Positions 33,808 to 42,447 of a stretch of DNA of 64,000 bases are shown one piece after another (position 1 is the stretch's first letter; each line of letters starts with the position of its first letter). A model generated the notes under the pieces. The model was given only the letters and a program-made list of their open reading frames with translations. It searched no databases and was not told the DNA's origin. The DNA lies in contig CAWCVC010000002.1 of the NCBI GenBank assembly GCA_963798805.1, positions 620,001-684,000 of the forward strand, in the 5' to 3' direction. The translations under genes were made by a program, and so were the position numbers. The stretch comes from CAVZCK01 sp963798805 (GTDB taxonomy: Bacteria; Pseudomonadota; Alphaproteobacteria; Rhizobiales; Rhodomicrobiaceae).

Positions 33808-35069
33808 ATCCTGAGGGGAGAATGACGCCGGCAAGACGGCCGCTGACCGAGTTCCTCGCCGCCGCGGTGCTTGTCGCCGCGGTCACCTTCAATGCCGTCC
33901 TCGCCGTGGTCAATGCGCAGCTAAAGCCGCTGACTCCCGAGCTGGTGATTCTCTGCGAGCTGCTGATTGTTGTCGCGGCGCATGCCATCGCTCTGCTGCA
34001 CTTCCAGGCGCGGATGACGCCATGGTATGCGCTGATCGCGGTCATGGCGGCGTTCGCCGTCTTCCGCTCCGCCGCTCTCGGCTATGTCGAGGTCAAATAT
34101 TTCCGTGACGTGCTGCTGATCCCGACCTTCATCGTCCTCGGCATGACCTATCCGCGTGAGCGGCTGCCACGACTTCTCGTCGTTTTGCAGCTTCTGATCC
34201 TGGGTGGAATGTTGCTCGAAGCCACGCGGCTCGACATCTACGCGTCCCTGTTCGACATCAAGACCTACTACATCAACACACGCGGCTATACGGATCAGGA
34301 TTTCTGGAACACCGGCTCTACGCTCTTCGTCAGCGCCTCCCGTCCCGATGACCGGTTCTTCTCCTTCGTCGACTTCCACCGCATGTCGTCCCTGTTCCTG
34401 GAGCCGGTTTCGCTCGGAAACTATTGCATCATCATCGCCGCTTACGTCTTCGCCAGCTATCGCACACTGACCGTCTGGCAGCGGATCATCCTGCTCGGCG
34501 GAACGGCAGTGCTGATCGTCGGCTGCGACGGCAGGCTCGCGGCGGTTTCCTGTCTGATCATCGCGGTGGCCAGCCTCTTTGCGACCTGGGCGCCGCGGCG
34601 CTTCGTCATCGTCCTGCCCCTGGCCGTGCTGATTGTGGCAATCGCTGCCGTATCGTTCTTCGGCTTCAGGGCGGGCCCGGATGATTTCTCCGGCCGCATC
34701 GCGCATACGGTGGCGCTGCTCAAGGATTACGGCCTTCCGGAATTCTTGGGGGTCTCGGATGTCTATCTGTCCAAGGCGGTCGATAGCGGCCTCGCCTATC
34801 TGATCACCACGCAGTCGCTGTTCGGCACCCTGGTGCTGTGGCTCTTCATTGCTCTGTTCGCGGCGGAACGCACCCGGCAGGAGGTCGTCTTCAAGACCGC
34901 GGCGGCGCTCTACCTCTCGCTGTCAATGCTGGTCAGCTTCTCCTTTCTCAGCATCAAGACGGCGGCGCTGCTCTGGTTCATCCTCGGCGCCATGCAGTCT
35001 GGCCGGGTGACGCTGCCGGCGGTTTCCTGGAGCCGGATGCGCTCGCCCGCGCTCGCTCCCAACCGATGA
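33804..35069 (+). CDS. O-antigen polymerase-like (Wzy) membrane protein
   Basis: 421 residues from the ATG at 33804. About ten hydrophobic helices are visible, with one large polar segment at roughly residues 140-195 (YINTRGYTDQDFWNTGSTLF..SRPDDRFFSFVDFHRMSSLFLEPV) as expected of the periplasmic loop of Wzy-type polymerases. Low sequence identity is normal for this family, so the call rests on topology and context: glycosyltransferases on both sides and a flippase and co-polymerase in the divergent arm. It would polymerise the repeat unit on the periplasmic face. Confidence 0.75.
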   Translation: MNPEGRMTPARRPLTEFLAAAVLVAAVTFNAVLAVVNAQLKPLTPELVILCELLIVVAAHAIALLHFQARMTPWYALIAVMAAFAVFRSAALGYVEVKYFRDVLLIPTFIVLGMTYPRERLPRLLVVLQLLILGGMLLEATRLDIYASLFDIKTYYINTRGYTDQDFWNTGSTLFVSASRPDDRFFSFVDFHRMSSLFLEPVSLGNYCIIIAAYVFASYRTLTVWQRIILLGGTAVLIVGCDGRLAAVSCLIIAVASLFATWAPRRFVIVLPLAVLIVAIAAVSFFGFRAGPDDFSGRIAHTVALLKDYGLPEFLGVSDVYLSKAVDSGLAYLITTQSLFGTLVLWLFIALFAAERTRQEVVFKTAAALYLSLSMLVSFSFLSIKTAALLWFILGAMQSGRVTLPAVSWSRMRSPALAPNR

Positions 35070-35085
35070 GAGGGCATTGGCGGTG

Positions 35086-35910
35086 ATGCTGACGCTCGTT
35101 GTTTGCACGCTTGGCCGGACGGCGCAGTTGCGGCGTCTGCTTGCCTCGCTCCGGCAGCAGACGGAGAAGCGCTTCCGGATCATCATCGTCGATCAGAACG
35201 AGCACGGCTTCCTTGCGCCGGTCCTGGAAGAGTTCGCCGACCTGCCGCTCGCCTGCGTGCACAGCCCGCTCGGCCTGTCACGCGCCCGCAATATCGGCGT
35301 CGCATTCGCCGAGACACCGCTCATCGGCTTTCCGGACGATGATTGCTGGTACCGGCCGGAGACGGTGGCGGAGGTCGTCCGCCGGTTTCACAGCCGGCCG
35401 AGCATGCAGGTCATGACCGGCCGCACGGTCGATGCGGACGGGCGCGAGTCGGTCAGCGTCCATCTTCCGGCGAGCCAGCCGATCACCAGGGCGAACGTCT
35501 TCCTGGCCGGCAACACCAACACGTTCTTCGCGCGCTACGGCGCGGTCGTCGAGGTCAACGCCTTCAACGAAACGCTCGGCATCGGCTCGGGAACGCGCTT
35601 CGGCTCGGGCGAGGAGACCGATTTCCTGCTCCGCTGCATCGGGCGCGGTTTCGAGGTGCGCTATGACCGGGATTTTCTCGTCCATCACGACCAGGTCAGC
35701 AGGGACGTCGCGCGGACCGGCAGCTATTCGGCCGGATTCGGACGCGTCGCCCGCATCCACAAGCTCGGCGCCGGGTTCGTCGGCGCCCGGGTCGTCCGCG
35801 CCGCGGCGACAAGCTGTTTTTTCTTGCTCCGCGGGAACCTCGATCAGGCGCGTTCGCGTTGGTCATGGATCTGGGGGTGCGTGGCCGGTTTCGCGGCAAG
35901 ACCTCCCTAG
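35086..35910 (+). CDS. family 2 glycosyltransferase (EPS)
   Basis: 274 residues from the ATG at 35086; GTG 35083 is also possible. GAGAGGG lies upstream. GT-A motifs: LTLVVCTLGRTAQLRRLLASL, RIIIVDQNEHG, GLSRARNIGVAFAETPLIGFPDDDCWY (DDD metal site) and GSGEETDFLLRCIGRGFEVRYDRDFLVHH. The C-terminus has a basic amphipathic stretch that may touch the membrane. It overlaps no neighbour; the next start is 27 bases after its stop. Confidence 0.87.
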   Translation: MLTLVVCTLGRTAQLRRLLASLRQQTEKRFRIIIVDQNEHGFLAPVLEEFADLPLACVHSPLGLSRARNIGVAFAETPLIGFPDDDCWYRPETVAEVVRRFHSRPSMQVMTGRTVDADGRESVSVHLPASQPITRANVFLAGNTNTFFARYGAVVEVNAFNETLGIGSGTRFGSGEETDFLLRCIGRGFEVRYDRDFLVHHDQVSRDVARTGSYSAGFGRVARIHKLGAGFVGARVVRAAATSCFFLLRGNLDQARSRWSWIWGCVAGFAARPP

Positions 35911-35936
35911 ACGCGCAACTGGGCCTGGAGCGGAGA

Positions 35937-36698
35937 ATGGGGACGCAGCAGATCTTCGGGATATCACTTTCAAACGACACGATGGAGCAACTGGTCGAGC
36001 GGATCTCGACACGGCCGATCCCGCCCGGTAGCGGGCCGCGCATGATCTTCACCATGAATCTCGATCATGTGGTGACCTTGCGCGACAGCGAGCCCTTCCG
36101 CCGGGCCTATAAGGACGCCGTCACCGTCACCGCCGACGGTGCGCCGATCTTCGCCTATGCAAAGCTGCGCGGTGCGCGGGTGTCGCGGATTACCGGAGCC
36201 GACCTTTTCGCGCGGCTCCTGCCCCGGCTCGATCCCCGCTCGCACCGCTGCTTCTTCGTGCTGAGCGAGGCAAGGCACGGCGCCGCGCTTACCACGCGCT
36301 TGAGGCAGATGGGCTTCGCCGATCACCAGCTCGGATATTGCGCGCCGCGTTTCGGCTTCGAGCGGCACGAGGCGGCCTCATCGGCGCTCGCCGATGACAT
36401 CGCCGCATTCGCTCCGACGCATCTGTTCTTCTGCCTGGGCGCGCCGAAATCGGAAATCTGGTGCTGCCAGCATGCCGGCCGGATCGGCGATGCTTATGTG
36501 CTTTGCGCGGGCGCGGGCGCGGAGTTCTTCCTCGGCGCCAAGCGGCGCGCGCCGCGGCTGATGCGCGATGCAGGGCTGGAATGGCTGTGGCGCTGGGGCC
36601 AGGAACCGAGGCGGCTTTCGCAGCGCTATTTCGTCCGGTCCTGGGGCATCATCGGCGCGCTCCGGGACGATCTTCTGAGCCAGGGGCCGAGGCTTTGA
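35937..36698 (+). CDS. WecG/TagA/CpsF family glycosyltransferase
   Basis: 253 residues from the ATG at 35937 with GGAGCGGAGA upstream. Family landmarks: NLDHVVTLRDSEPFRRAYKDAVTVTADGAPIFAYAKL with the catalytic Asp in TADGAP, RITGADLFARLLPRL, HLFFCLGAPKSEIWC and CAGAGAEFFLGAKRRAPRLMRDAGLEWLWRWGQEPRRL. This GT26 family transfers a (N-acetyl)mannosamine-type or glucosyl residue to a lipid-linked acceptor at the inner membrane face. Last gene of the plus-strand EPS arm. Confidence 0.93.
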   Translation: MGTQQIFGISLSNDTMEQLVERISTRPIPPGSGPRMIFTMNLDHVVTLRDSEPFRRAYKDAVTVTADGAPIFAYAKLRGARVSRITGADLFARLLPRLDPRSHRCFFVLSEARHGAALTTRLRQMGFADHQLGYCAPRFGFERHEAASSALADDIAAFAPTHLFFCLGAPKSEIWCCQHAGRIGDAYVLCAGAGAEFFLGAKRRAPRLMRDAGLEWLWRWGQEPRRLSQRYFVRSWGIIGALRDDLLSQGPRL

Positions 36699-37235
36699 CG
36701 AGGAGGCCCGAGACCAAGCCGTTCATCGTCTAAATCTATCTGATTATGCATCATTTACGGGAAAGCGGGTGCTGCGTTCTCCCGGGCGGGCTCTCGCCGC
36801 TCCGGGCTGCCTCCGTTGCCGAATTACATCCATGGACATTGGAATTGGTTTGCACAACCAATGATGGCGATTGACTAAAATGCAACCCGTCTATACGCCT
36901 TGGGCGAACCCGGATTGGCTGCACCGTCCTATGCTTATCCATAATGAGCGTGAGATTTTCCAGTACTTTAGGAGATTTATTCGGATCAGGCCTTACATTA
37001 AGAGTTTTCCAAATGGCTAATCTGAAGCTAACTATAACAAAATGGCTTTTATGGCCGTAGATATCGATTTATGAAGCTTTGTTATCTCTATTTTTTAGGA
37101 AATTCTCTCGCTAGACAAAGCGCAGAGAATATCGAACGCATCTATATCAAATAAGATGAAGATCGCGTTCTTCAGACGGGGGAAACCCGTCGTTTCGTAT
37201 TGTACATATCCAAAGGAACCTATACGGAGATGATA
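36699..37235. other. AT-rich intergenic region upstream of curlin-like gene
   Basis: 537 bp with no convincing gene. Base composition falls sharply after about 36940 (long runs of A/T), unlike the flanking EPS genes. It holds a 7-bp inverted repeat (36844-36862), a TTGACT hexamer at 36871-36876 and the curlin ribosome site GGAG at 37226-37229. The long AT-rich leader suggests acquired DNA or a regulated promoter region. Confidence 0.5.
36844..36862. promoter_or_regulatory. perfect 7-bp inverted repeat next to a TTGACT box
   Basis: ATTGGTT-TGCAC-AACCAAT is a perfect palindrome of operator size. TTGACT follows nine bases later (36871-36876), with TACGCC at 17-bp spacing or TATACG at 15-bp spacing as weak -10 candidates. 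A plausible operator-promoter unit about 370 bp upstream of the curlin start; no regulator can be named. Confidence 0.4.
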
Positions 37236-37805
37236 ATGAAGAGTTCTTTTATTGCAGCATCTGCCCTTTTGATCGGGCTTGTTGTGCCAGCGCTGGCTGA
37301 CCAAAATCAATCGTCGATCGACCAGGTCGGCTCGAATAGCTCGGTGACGGTCGAACAGAAGGGCGACACCACCACGAATACGTCGACGGTGAAGCAGGCC
37401 GGCGGCCATAACAATACTGCCGATGTCGAGCAGAAGGGCACCGGCAATACGAACGAGTTGACTGTCGATCAGTTTGAAACCGGCCATACTGCCAAGATCA
37501 CGCAGGATGGGGACGGCAACACGAACACATCTTTACTTGTGCAGTCTGGATTCGGCGAAAATGCCGAGATTCATCAAGGGGGCACAGGGAACGCAAACGA
37601 TTCCACCGTGCACCTTGAGGCGGGTAACAACAACCAGCTCTCCGTCGATCAGTTTGGAGACAGCAATAACAATTCGTCGTTCATTAGCAGCTTGTCTACA
37701 AACAGTACAATTGATGTGCAGCAGCATGGATCTAGCAACTTCAATGTGTCGTCGGTCATGACGGGCGCTCCCGGTGGAAATACGGTGAGCGTCAACCAGC
37801 ACTAA
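37236..37805 (+). CDS. curlin-repeat secreted protein (CsgA/CsgB-like)
   Basis: 189 residues from the ATG at 37236 (GGAG six bases upstream). A signal peptide (KSSFIAASALLIGLVVPALA) is followed by tandem repeats of ~20-25 residues with the curlin pattern Q-x-G-x2-N: IDQVGSNSSVTVEQKGD, VKQAGGHNNTADVEQKGT, VDQFETGHTAKITQDGDGN, VDQFGDSNNNSSF, VQQHGSSNFNVSS. Such repeats fold as beta-solenoid amyloid. The protein is rich in Asn, Gln, Ser, Thr and Gly. No csgG, csgE or csgF lies in the window. It follows the EPS locus and lies in AT-rich DNA. Confidence 0.82.
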   Translation: MKSSFIAASALLIGLVVPALADQNQSSIDQVGSNSSVTVEQKGDTTTNTSTVKQAGGHNNTADVEQKGTGNTNELTVDQFETGHTAKITQDGDGNTNTSLLVQSGFGENAEIHQGGTGNANDSTVHLEAGNNNQLSVDQFGDSNNNSSFISSLSTNSTIDVQQHGSSNFNVSSVMTGAPGGNTVSVNQH

Positions 37806-37820
37806 GCTATCCAGCTTTCG

Positions 37821-37853
37821 CAGAACGGCTGGCGACAGACGCCGGCCGTTCTG
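37821..37853 (+). terminator. hairpin downstream of curlin-like gene
   Basis: CAGAACGGC (37821-37829) pairs with GCCGTTCTG (37845-37853); the 15-nt loop can extend the stem through GGC/GCC. It lies 16 bases after the curlin stop. No U-tract follows, so termination is likely but not certain. Confidence 0.5.
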
Positions 37854-38058
37854 TATCTGCGTCGTGTAAAAGGCCCGGCGGTAAGCCGCTTACGGCCGGA
37901 GCCTGGAGAGGCGATCCCGCCGATCCGCCAACGACCGCAGGAGGTGCTCCGGTTCGGAAGCGTGGACAGTGTACCACCCAGTCGACGCAACCGTTCTTTC
38001 ATCATCTCCTGCTAAAGGAAACAGTTCGGCCCACCTTGGTCCGCGGATTTGCATTGGG

Positions 38059-38436
38059 ATGCAGATGACGCCTTGGCGTAAAATCAGGGAACTGTTCGGT
38101 AACTCCGGGACGACAACGCCTGCCGCTGAAAAAGGCGCGGAGCGCCAAAGGCGCCTGACGATCCGCAGGCCCCAGCGGCTCATGCAGGGATTTATCTGGT
38201 CCGACGGCATGGCCTTTCCGAAGGAATGCAGCGTTCGCGATCTTTCGGTCACCGGCGCGCGGATCGATCTCCCCAACGACAAGGTGAGGTCGCTCACGCT
38301 GGTCGATATGCTTATTCTCTACTTTCCAGCGGAGAAACGAGAGATCGAGTGTCAGGTCGCATGGCGCTCGGGACGCAGCATGGGCTTGCGGTTCATCGGG
38401 CCTTATCGCGATCCGACAAGGCGATACGGCGCATAA
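38059..38436 (+). CDS. PilZ domain protein
   Basis: 125 residues from the ATG at 38059 (alternatives: 38065 or an upstream start at 37969). PilZ landmarks are present: the RxxxR-type loop in ERQRRLTIRRPQRL, CSVRDLSVTGARIDL (D/NxSxxG motif) and VAWRSGRSMGLRF. PilZ domains bind cyclic di-GMP and often control polysaccharide output or motility, which fits its place after the EPS and curlin genes. It is a single-domain protein, so it would act through a partner. Confidence 0.8.
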   Translation: MQMTPWRKIRELFGNSGTTTPAAEKGAERQRRLTIRRPQRLMQGFIWSDGMAFPKECSVRDLSVTGARIDLPNDKVRSLTLVDMLILYFPAEKREIECQVAWRSGRSMGLRFIGPYRDPTRRYGA

Positions 38437-38610
38437 GTCGTCTGGCTGGCAGCCCGCCTCAGCTCTCGCTGCGCGCCGCGGCCCGGCTCCGATTCAGGCC
38501 GCTCTCCCGTTCTTCCGCGCATAATTGTGGCTAATCCTCCGCTTCGGCGTTGAACAGCCGCGCTCTTGTCCCCATCAATGGTCCACGAAGACAATAACGG
38601 CGAGGAGCAG

Positions 38611-39546
38611 ATGGCCGATCCCTATCAAGTGCTCGGCGTGTCGCGCGAGGCCTCTCAAGACGAGATCCGCAAGGCCTATCGGCGGCTGGCCAAGAAGCAC
38701 CATCCCGATCTTAACCCTGGCGACGCTGAAGCCGAGAAGCGCTTCAAGGACATCTCCGCCGCCTACAACATCGTCGGGGATGAGGAAAAGCGCGCCCGCT
38801 TCGACAAGGGCGAGATCGACGAGAGCGGCGCCGAACGGCCGGAGCGGCAGTTCTATCGAGATCAGGCGGAGGGCGAGCCAGGCTTCAAATATTACCGCTG
38901 GTCGGGGCCCGACGATCCGGACGATCTCGGCGACATTTTCGGCGATTTTTTCAGCCGCCAGGGTGCCCAGGGGGCTCGCGGAGGCCGGCGCGGCTTCAAG
39001 ATGCGCGGGGCGGACATCAACTATTCGCTCCCGGTCGATTTCCTGGAGGCGGTGAACGGCGCCAAGAAGACCGTCACCATGCCGGACGGCAAGCGGCTGT
39101 CGATCACCATTCCGGCGGGGATGAATGACGGCCAGACGCTGCGTCTGCGCGGCGAGGGACAACCGGGGATCGGCGGCGGCGAGAACGGCGATGCGCTCGT
39201 CACCATCAATGTCGAGCCGCACCCGGTCTTCACCCGCGACGGCGACACCATCCGCTCGCCACTGAACATCACGCTGAACGAGGCACTGTCCGGCGCTAAG
39301 GTGCGCGCCGAAACCATCTCGGGCCCCGTCAACGTCACCGTGCCGAAAAACGCCAATACCGGCGACACGCTGCGTCTGCGCGGCAAGGGCGTCATGAACC
39401 GCTCGACCGGCAAGCGCGGCGATCATCTGATTGAGCTGCGCGTCAAGCTGCCGGAGGCGCCGAACGACGAGCTGCAAAAGCTGATCGCCGAATGGGAGGC
39501 GAAGCACCCCTATGATCCGCGCGGTGCGAAGGAGACCGTGTCATGA
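38611..39546 (+). CDS. cbpA: CbpA-type DnaJ co-chaperone
   Basis: 311 residues from the ATG at 38611, with GAGGAG directly upstream. The J domain occupies about residues 3-68 with the HPD motif in KKHHPDLNPGD. A Gly/Phe-rich linker (DLGDIFGDFFSRQGAQGARGGRRG) is followed by two CTD beta-sandwich domains (GDALVTINVEPHPVFTRDGDTI; GPVNVTVPKNANTGDTLRLRGKG). No zinc finger. It stimulates DnaK and binds unfolded or curved DNA. Overlaps cbpM by four bases. A related gene lies at 50268. Confidence 0.92.
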   Translation: MADPYQVLGVSREASQDEIRKAYRRLAKKHHPDLNPGDAEAEKRFKDISAAYNIVGDEEKRARFDKGEIDESGAERPERQFYRDQAEGEPGFKYYRWSGPDDPDDLGDIFGDFFSRQGAQGARGGRRGFKMRGADINYSLPVDFLEAVNGAKKTVTMPDGKRLSITIPAGMNDGQTLRLRGEGQPGIGGGENGDALVTINVEPHPVFTRDGDTIRSPLNITLNEALSGAKVRAETISGPVNVTVPKNANTGDTLRLRGKGVMNRSTGKRGDHLIELRVKLPEAPNDELQKLIAEWEAKHPYDPRGAKETVS

Positions 39547-39872
39547 TCGGCGAGAAGGAATTATGCGCCATGTTCGCTCGGCTCGAGGCCGAGATGCTCC
39601 GCGAATGGGTCGATGCCGGGTTAGTACGGGCCGCGCGCCAAGGTAATGACATAGGCTTCGACGAGGCCGACGTGGCGCGGGTGCGGCTGATCTGCGAATT
39701 GCACTACGATCTCGCCGTCGAGGAGGAGACTCTGCCGGTCGTGCTTTCGCTGATGGACCAGATCTACGATTTGCGGCGCTCGGCGCGGGCGATCGCCTCG
39801 GCGATCGAGGAGGAGTCGAAAGAGGTTCGGCTGCGCATCTCGGCCGGCGTCGTCAGACGGCTGAAGGCGTGA
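39543..39872 (+). CDS. cbpM: chaperone modulator CbpM
   Basis: 109 residues, ATG overlapping the cbpA stop. Helical, MerR-like: MIGEKELCAMFARLEAEMLREWVDAGLVRAAR, then ARVRLICELHYDLAVEEETLPVVLSLMDQIYDLRR, which is the CbpM dimer/J-binding pattern. It binds the J domain of CbpA and restrains it. Coupled translation with cbpA supports the pairing. Confidence 0.88.
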   Translation: MIGEKELCAMFARLEAEMLREWVDAGLVRAARQGNDIGFDEADVARVRLICELHYDLAVEEETLPVVLSLMDQIYDLRRSARAIASAIEEESKEVRLRISAGVVRRLKA

Positions 39873-40004
39873 ATGAGCTCGTCTGGCGTCTGGCCACCCC
39901 GAAGCGGTGGGATTATAAGCTGTAGCTGAAAGCGTCCTCGCGTCCGGCGCGCGGGCGCTCCCATTCGTTTCCTTCCACCTTCTTCAAGATCGGATCACGA
40001 AGCC

Positions 40005-40511
40005 ATGTCGCTGACAATGCATCAAGCCCTGTTTCCCTACACCCTGCGCATCCTCAATGCGATGAGCGCCATCCTCGACAAGGCGGCGGCCCATTGCGAG
40101 GCGCGCAAGATCGACCCCGCCGCGCTGCTCGGCTACAAGCTCGCGCCGGACATGTTCGATCTGAAGCGCCAGATCCAGATCGTCGCCGATCAGGCGAAGG
40201 GCATGGCCTCCCGGCTCGCCGGCGTCGAGATCCCGAGCTACGCCGATACGGAGACCACGATCGAGGAGCTGAAGGCGCGGATCGCCAAGACGGTCGACTA
40301 CCTCGGCAGCTTCACCGAAGACCAGCTCACCGGCAGCGAGGACCGGCAGATCGTGCTCGCCATGCGCAGCGGCGAGCTGAAATTCAACGGGCGCGACTAC
40401 GCTTTCGGCTTCTTTATGCCGAATTTCTATTTCCACGCCGCGACGGCCTACGACATTTTGCGGCACGCCGGCATCGCGCTCGGCAAGCGCGATTTTCTCG
40501 GTACGGCTTGA
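40005..40511 (+). CDS. DUF1993 family protein
   Basis: 168 residues, helical, recognised as DUF1993 by the N-terminus (MHQALFPYTLRILNAMSAILDKAAAHCEARKIDP), the middle LAPDMFDLKRQIQIVADQAKG and the C-terminus NFYFHAATAYDILRHAGIALGKRDFLG. The fold is of the DinB/four-helix type with scattered His, but its role is unknown. It stands alone between cbpM and the convergent saccharopine-dehydrogenase-like gene. Confidence 0.88.
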   Translation: MSLTMHQALFPYTLRILNAMSAILDKAAAHCEARKIDPAALLGYKLAPDMFDLKRQIQIVADQAKGMASRLAGVEIPSYADTETTIEELKARIAKTVDYLGSFTEDQLTGSEDRQIVLAMRSGELKFNGRDYAFGFFMPNFYFHAATAYDILRHAGIALGKRDFLGTA

Positions 40512-40535
40512 GCGGCCACGGGCAACGCGGGGCGG

Positions 40536-41762
40536 TTAGGGTTCGATCAGCTTGAAGCTCAGCCCGGCGTGGGCCTTCAGCCTCGCGATCAGCCGGTCGC
40601 CGAACAAGGCGGCCGGCGTCCAGAACCCTCCGGGAGCTTCCGCTTTTGGCGTCTCCAGCGCCAGGCAGGCTGCGGCCTGGCCGAGCATCTTGCCCGTCGA
40701 TCCATAGCCGGGATCGGCATCGCCGGTGACTTTGGCCCGCAGAGCATGGCCGTGCTCGTCGGTCCCGAAGAACCGCAGATCGAAGAAGCCGCGCCTCTGC
40801 GCTTCCGGACTCGGCCCTTCTCCCGGCGCCGGCAGCACGCGCTTCAACAGCCAGCGCGACGGCGCGAAGGCGCTTCCCGTCAGAAAGGCGCCCAGGCCGC
40901 CGGTGATGAGAAGCGATTTTGCGCGACCCGAAAAGCCGCGCCCGGTCAGCACTCTCTCGTCATAAGTGAAATCCTTGCCATAGGCGAAGCCGGAGAGCGC
41001 GTTGGTGCGGTGCACGATGCGGGTGTTGATGCCGGCCATCACGAAAGGCGCGGTCCAGGCGCCGAAATCGGCATCAAAGCCGGCGGAGGAGAGGCCCGGC
41101 TGGCGCACCTTCGGCGCGACCTCGCTCGGCACCAGCGCGTAAGGATTGGCGATCTCGCGCCGCAGCGCTGGATTGCGGCGCAGCTCCTCGGCAAGCGCCA
41201 TCATGCTGGCGACCGTGCCGCCGGAGACGCCGCCGCGCATCGCCCGAACCCGCATCTTCACGCGGGTCAGCGGATGGCCGAAGCGCCGTCTCGCCTCCTC
41301 TTCAAGGAAATAAACGCCGAGATCGGAGGGGATGGAGTCGAAGCCGCAGCAATTGACGATACGCGCGCCGGAAGCCGTTGCCGCCGCCTCATAGCGCGCG
41401 ATCATGCGCTTGATCCAATGCACCTCACCGGTCAGGTCGCAATAATCGGTGCCAGTTTCGGCGCAGGTCTTGACGAGCGGCTCGCCATAGAGCGCGTATG
41501 GCCCGACAGTCGAGACCACGACGCGCGTGCTCTCGCACATGGCGCGGAGCGAGGCTTCATCCGACGCGTCGGCGGTGATCAGCGGCAGAGCGGCCGCACC
41601 CAGATCGGCGCGAAGCTGCTCCAGCTTCTCCCGCGAGCGCCCGGCTGCGGCCCAATTCAGCGCGCCGCCCGTGCCGAATGCGTCCGCAAGATAGTGGCAG
41701 AGGATCTTGCCGACAAAGCTGGTGGCGCCGAAGACAACGAGATCGTGCAGATGATCGGCCAT
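40536..41762 (-). CDS. saccharopine dehydrogenase / trans-acting enoyl reductase family protein
   Basis: 408 residues from the ATG at 41762; upstream in-frame sequence was judged non-coding. The Rossmann start is HDLVVFGATSFVGKILCHYLADAF, followed by VVSTVGPYALYGEPLVKTCAETGTDYCDLTGEVHWIKRMI and IVNCCGFDSIPSDLGVYFL. This family includes mycobacterial trans-acting enoyl reductases and eukaryotic SCCPDH-like proteins; a role in lipid metabolism is likely but the substrate is unknown. Stop is 25 bases from the convergent DUF1993 stop. Confidence 0.85.
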   Translation of the reverse strand: MADHLHDLVVFGATSFVGKILCHYLADAFGTGGALNWAAAGRSREKLEQLRADLGAAALPLITADASDEASLRAMCESTRVVVSTVGPYALYGEPLVKTCAETGTDYCDLTGEVHWIKRMIARYEAAATASGARIVNCCGFDSIPSDLGVYFLEEEARRRFGHPLTRVKMRVRAMRGGVSGGTVASMMALAEELRRNPALRREIANPYALVPSEVAPKVRQPGLSSAGFDADFGAWTAPFVMAGINTRIVHRTNALSGFAYGKDFTYDERVLTGRGFSGRAKSLLITGGLGAFLTGSAFAPSRWLLKRVLPAPGEGPSPEAQRRGFFDLRFFGTDEHGHALRAKVTGDADPGYGSTGKMLGQAAACLALETPKAEAPGGFWTPAALFGDRLIARLKAHAGLSFKLIEP

Positions 41763-41793
41763 GGCGGTTCCACTCTCGCGGGGGGGCTTTCGG

Positions 41794-42447
41794 TCAGCTA
41801 TCCTCGCCGGGCAGCAGCACACGCGCCACGCCGGGATTGGCGTAGCGGACCGTCTCGCCCTCGACCCAGGCGGCGCCCGAGGCGACGAGCCTCAGCGCAT
41901 AGGGGTAAAGCCGGTGCTCGGCGATGAGGATACGCGCCGACAGGCTTTCCTCATCGTCGTCGGCGAGGACCGGAACGGCGGCCTGCGCCACGATCGGGCC
42001 GGCATCCATCTCGGCGCGCACGAAATGCACGGTTGCGCCGGAGACGCACACCCCGGCATCGAGCGCCTGTTTCTGCGGCCGAAGACCCCGGAAGGCCGGC
42101 AGCAGCGAAGGGTGGATGTTGAGCTGCCGGTCGCGCCAGGCCTCGACAAAGCCGTCTGTGAGAAGCCGCATGAAACCGGCATTGCAGACGATCTCGGCGC
42201 CGGCATCGCGCAAGGCGCGGGTTAGATCGGCGTCGAAAGCATCGCGCGACGGATAGGTTTTGTGGCTGATGGTGATGGCCGGGACATCCCCCTGGCGAGC
42301 CCGCTCCAGGCCCAGCGCGTCCGCCCGGTTGGAGATGACGAGCGCGATCTCGGCCGGATAGTCCGGCGCGCGGCAGGCCTCGATCAGGCTTTGCAGATTG
42401 CTGCCCCGGCCCGAAATCAGCACGCCGATGCGTTTTCGCGTGCTCAT
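41794..42447 (-). CDS. purN: phosphoribosylglycinamide formyltransferase (GART)
   Basis: 217 residues. Motifs: IGVLISGRGSNLQSLIEA (phosphate loop), CNAGFMRLL, LNIHPSLLPAFRGLRPQKQALDAGV (catalytic Asn-His) and VHFVRAEMDAGPIVAQAAVPV (catalytic Asp). It transfers a formyl group from 10-formyl-THF to GAR in purine synthesis. Overlaps the purM stop by four bases, a standard purMN operon in Alphaproteobacteria. Confidence 0.95.
   Translation of the reverse strand: MSTRKRIGVLISGRGSNLQSLIEACRAPDYPAEIALVISNRADALGLERARQGDVPAITISHKTYPSRDAFDADLTRALRDAGAEIVCNAGFMRLLTDGFVEAWRDRQLNIHPSLLPAFRGLRPQKQALDAGVCVSGATVHFVRAEMDAGPIVAQAAVPVLADDDEESLSARILIAEHRLYPYALRLVASGAAWVEGETVRYANPGVARVLLPGEDS

Noticed and set aside
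37236..37805. Possible CRISPR or minisatellite from the repeated curlin DNA
   Set aside because: The repetition is at protein level (Q-x-G-x2-N) and the DNA copies diverge; it is coding with a signal peptide and ribosome site.
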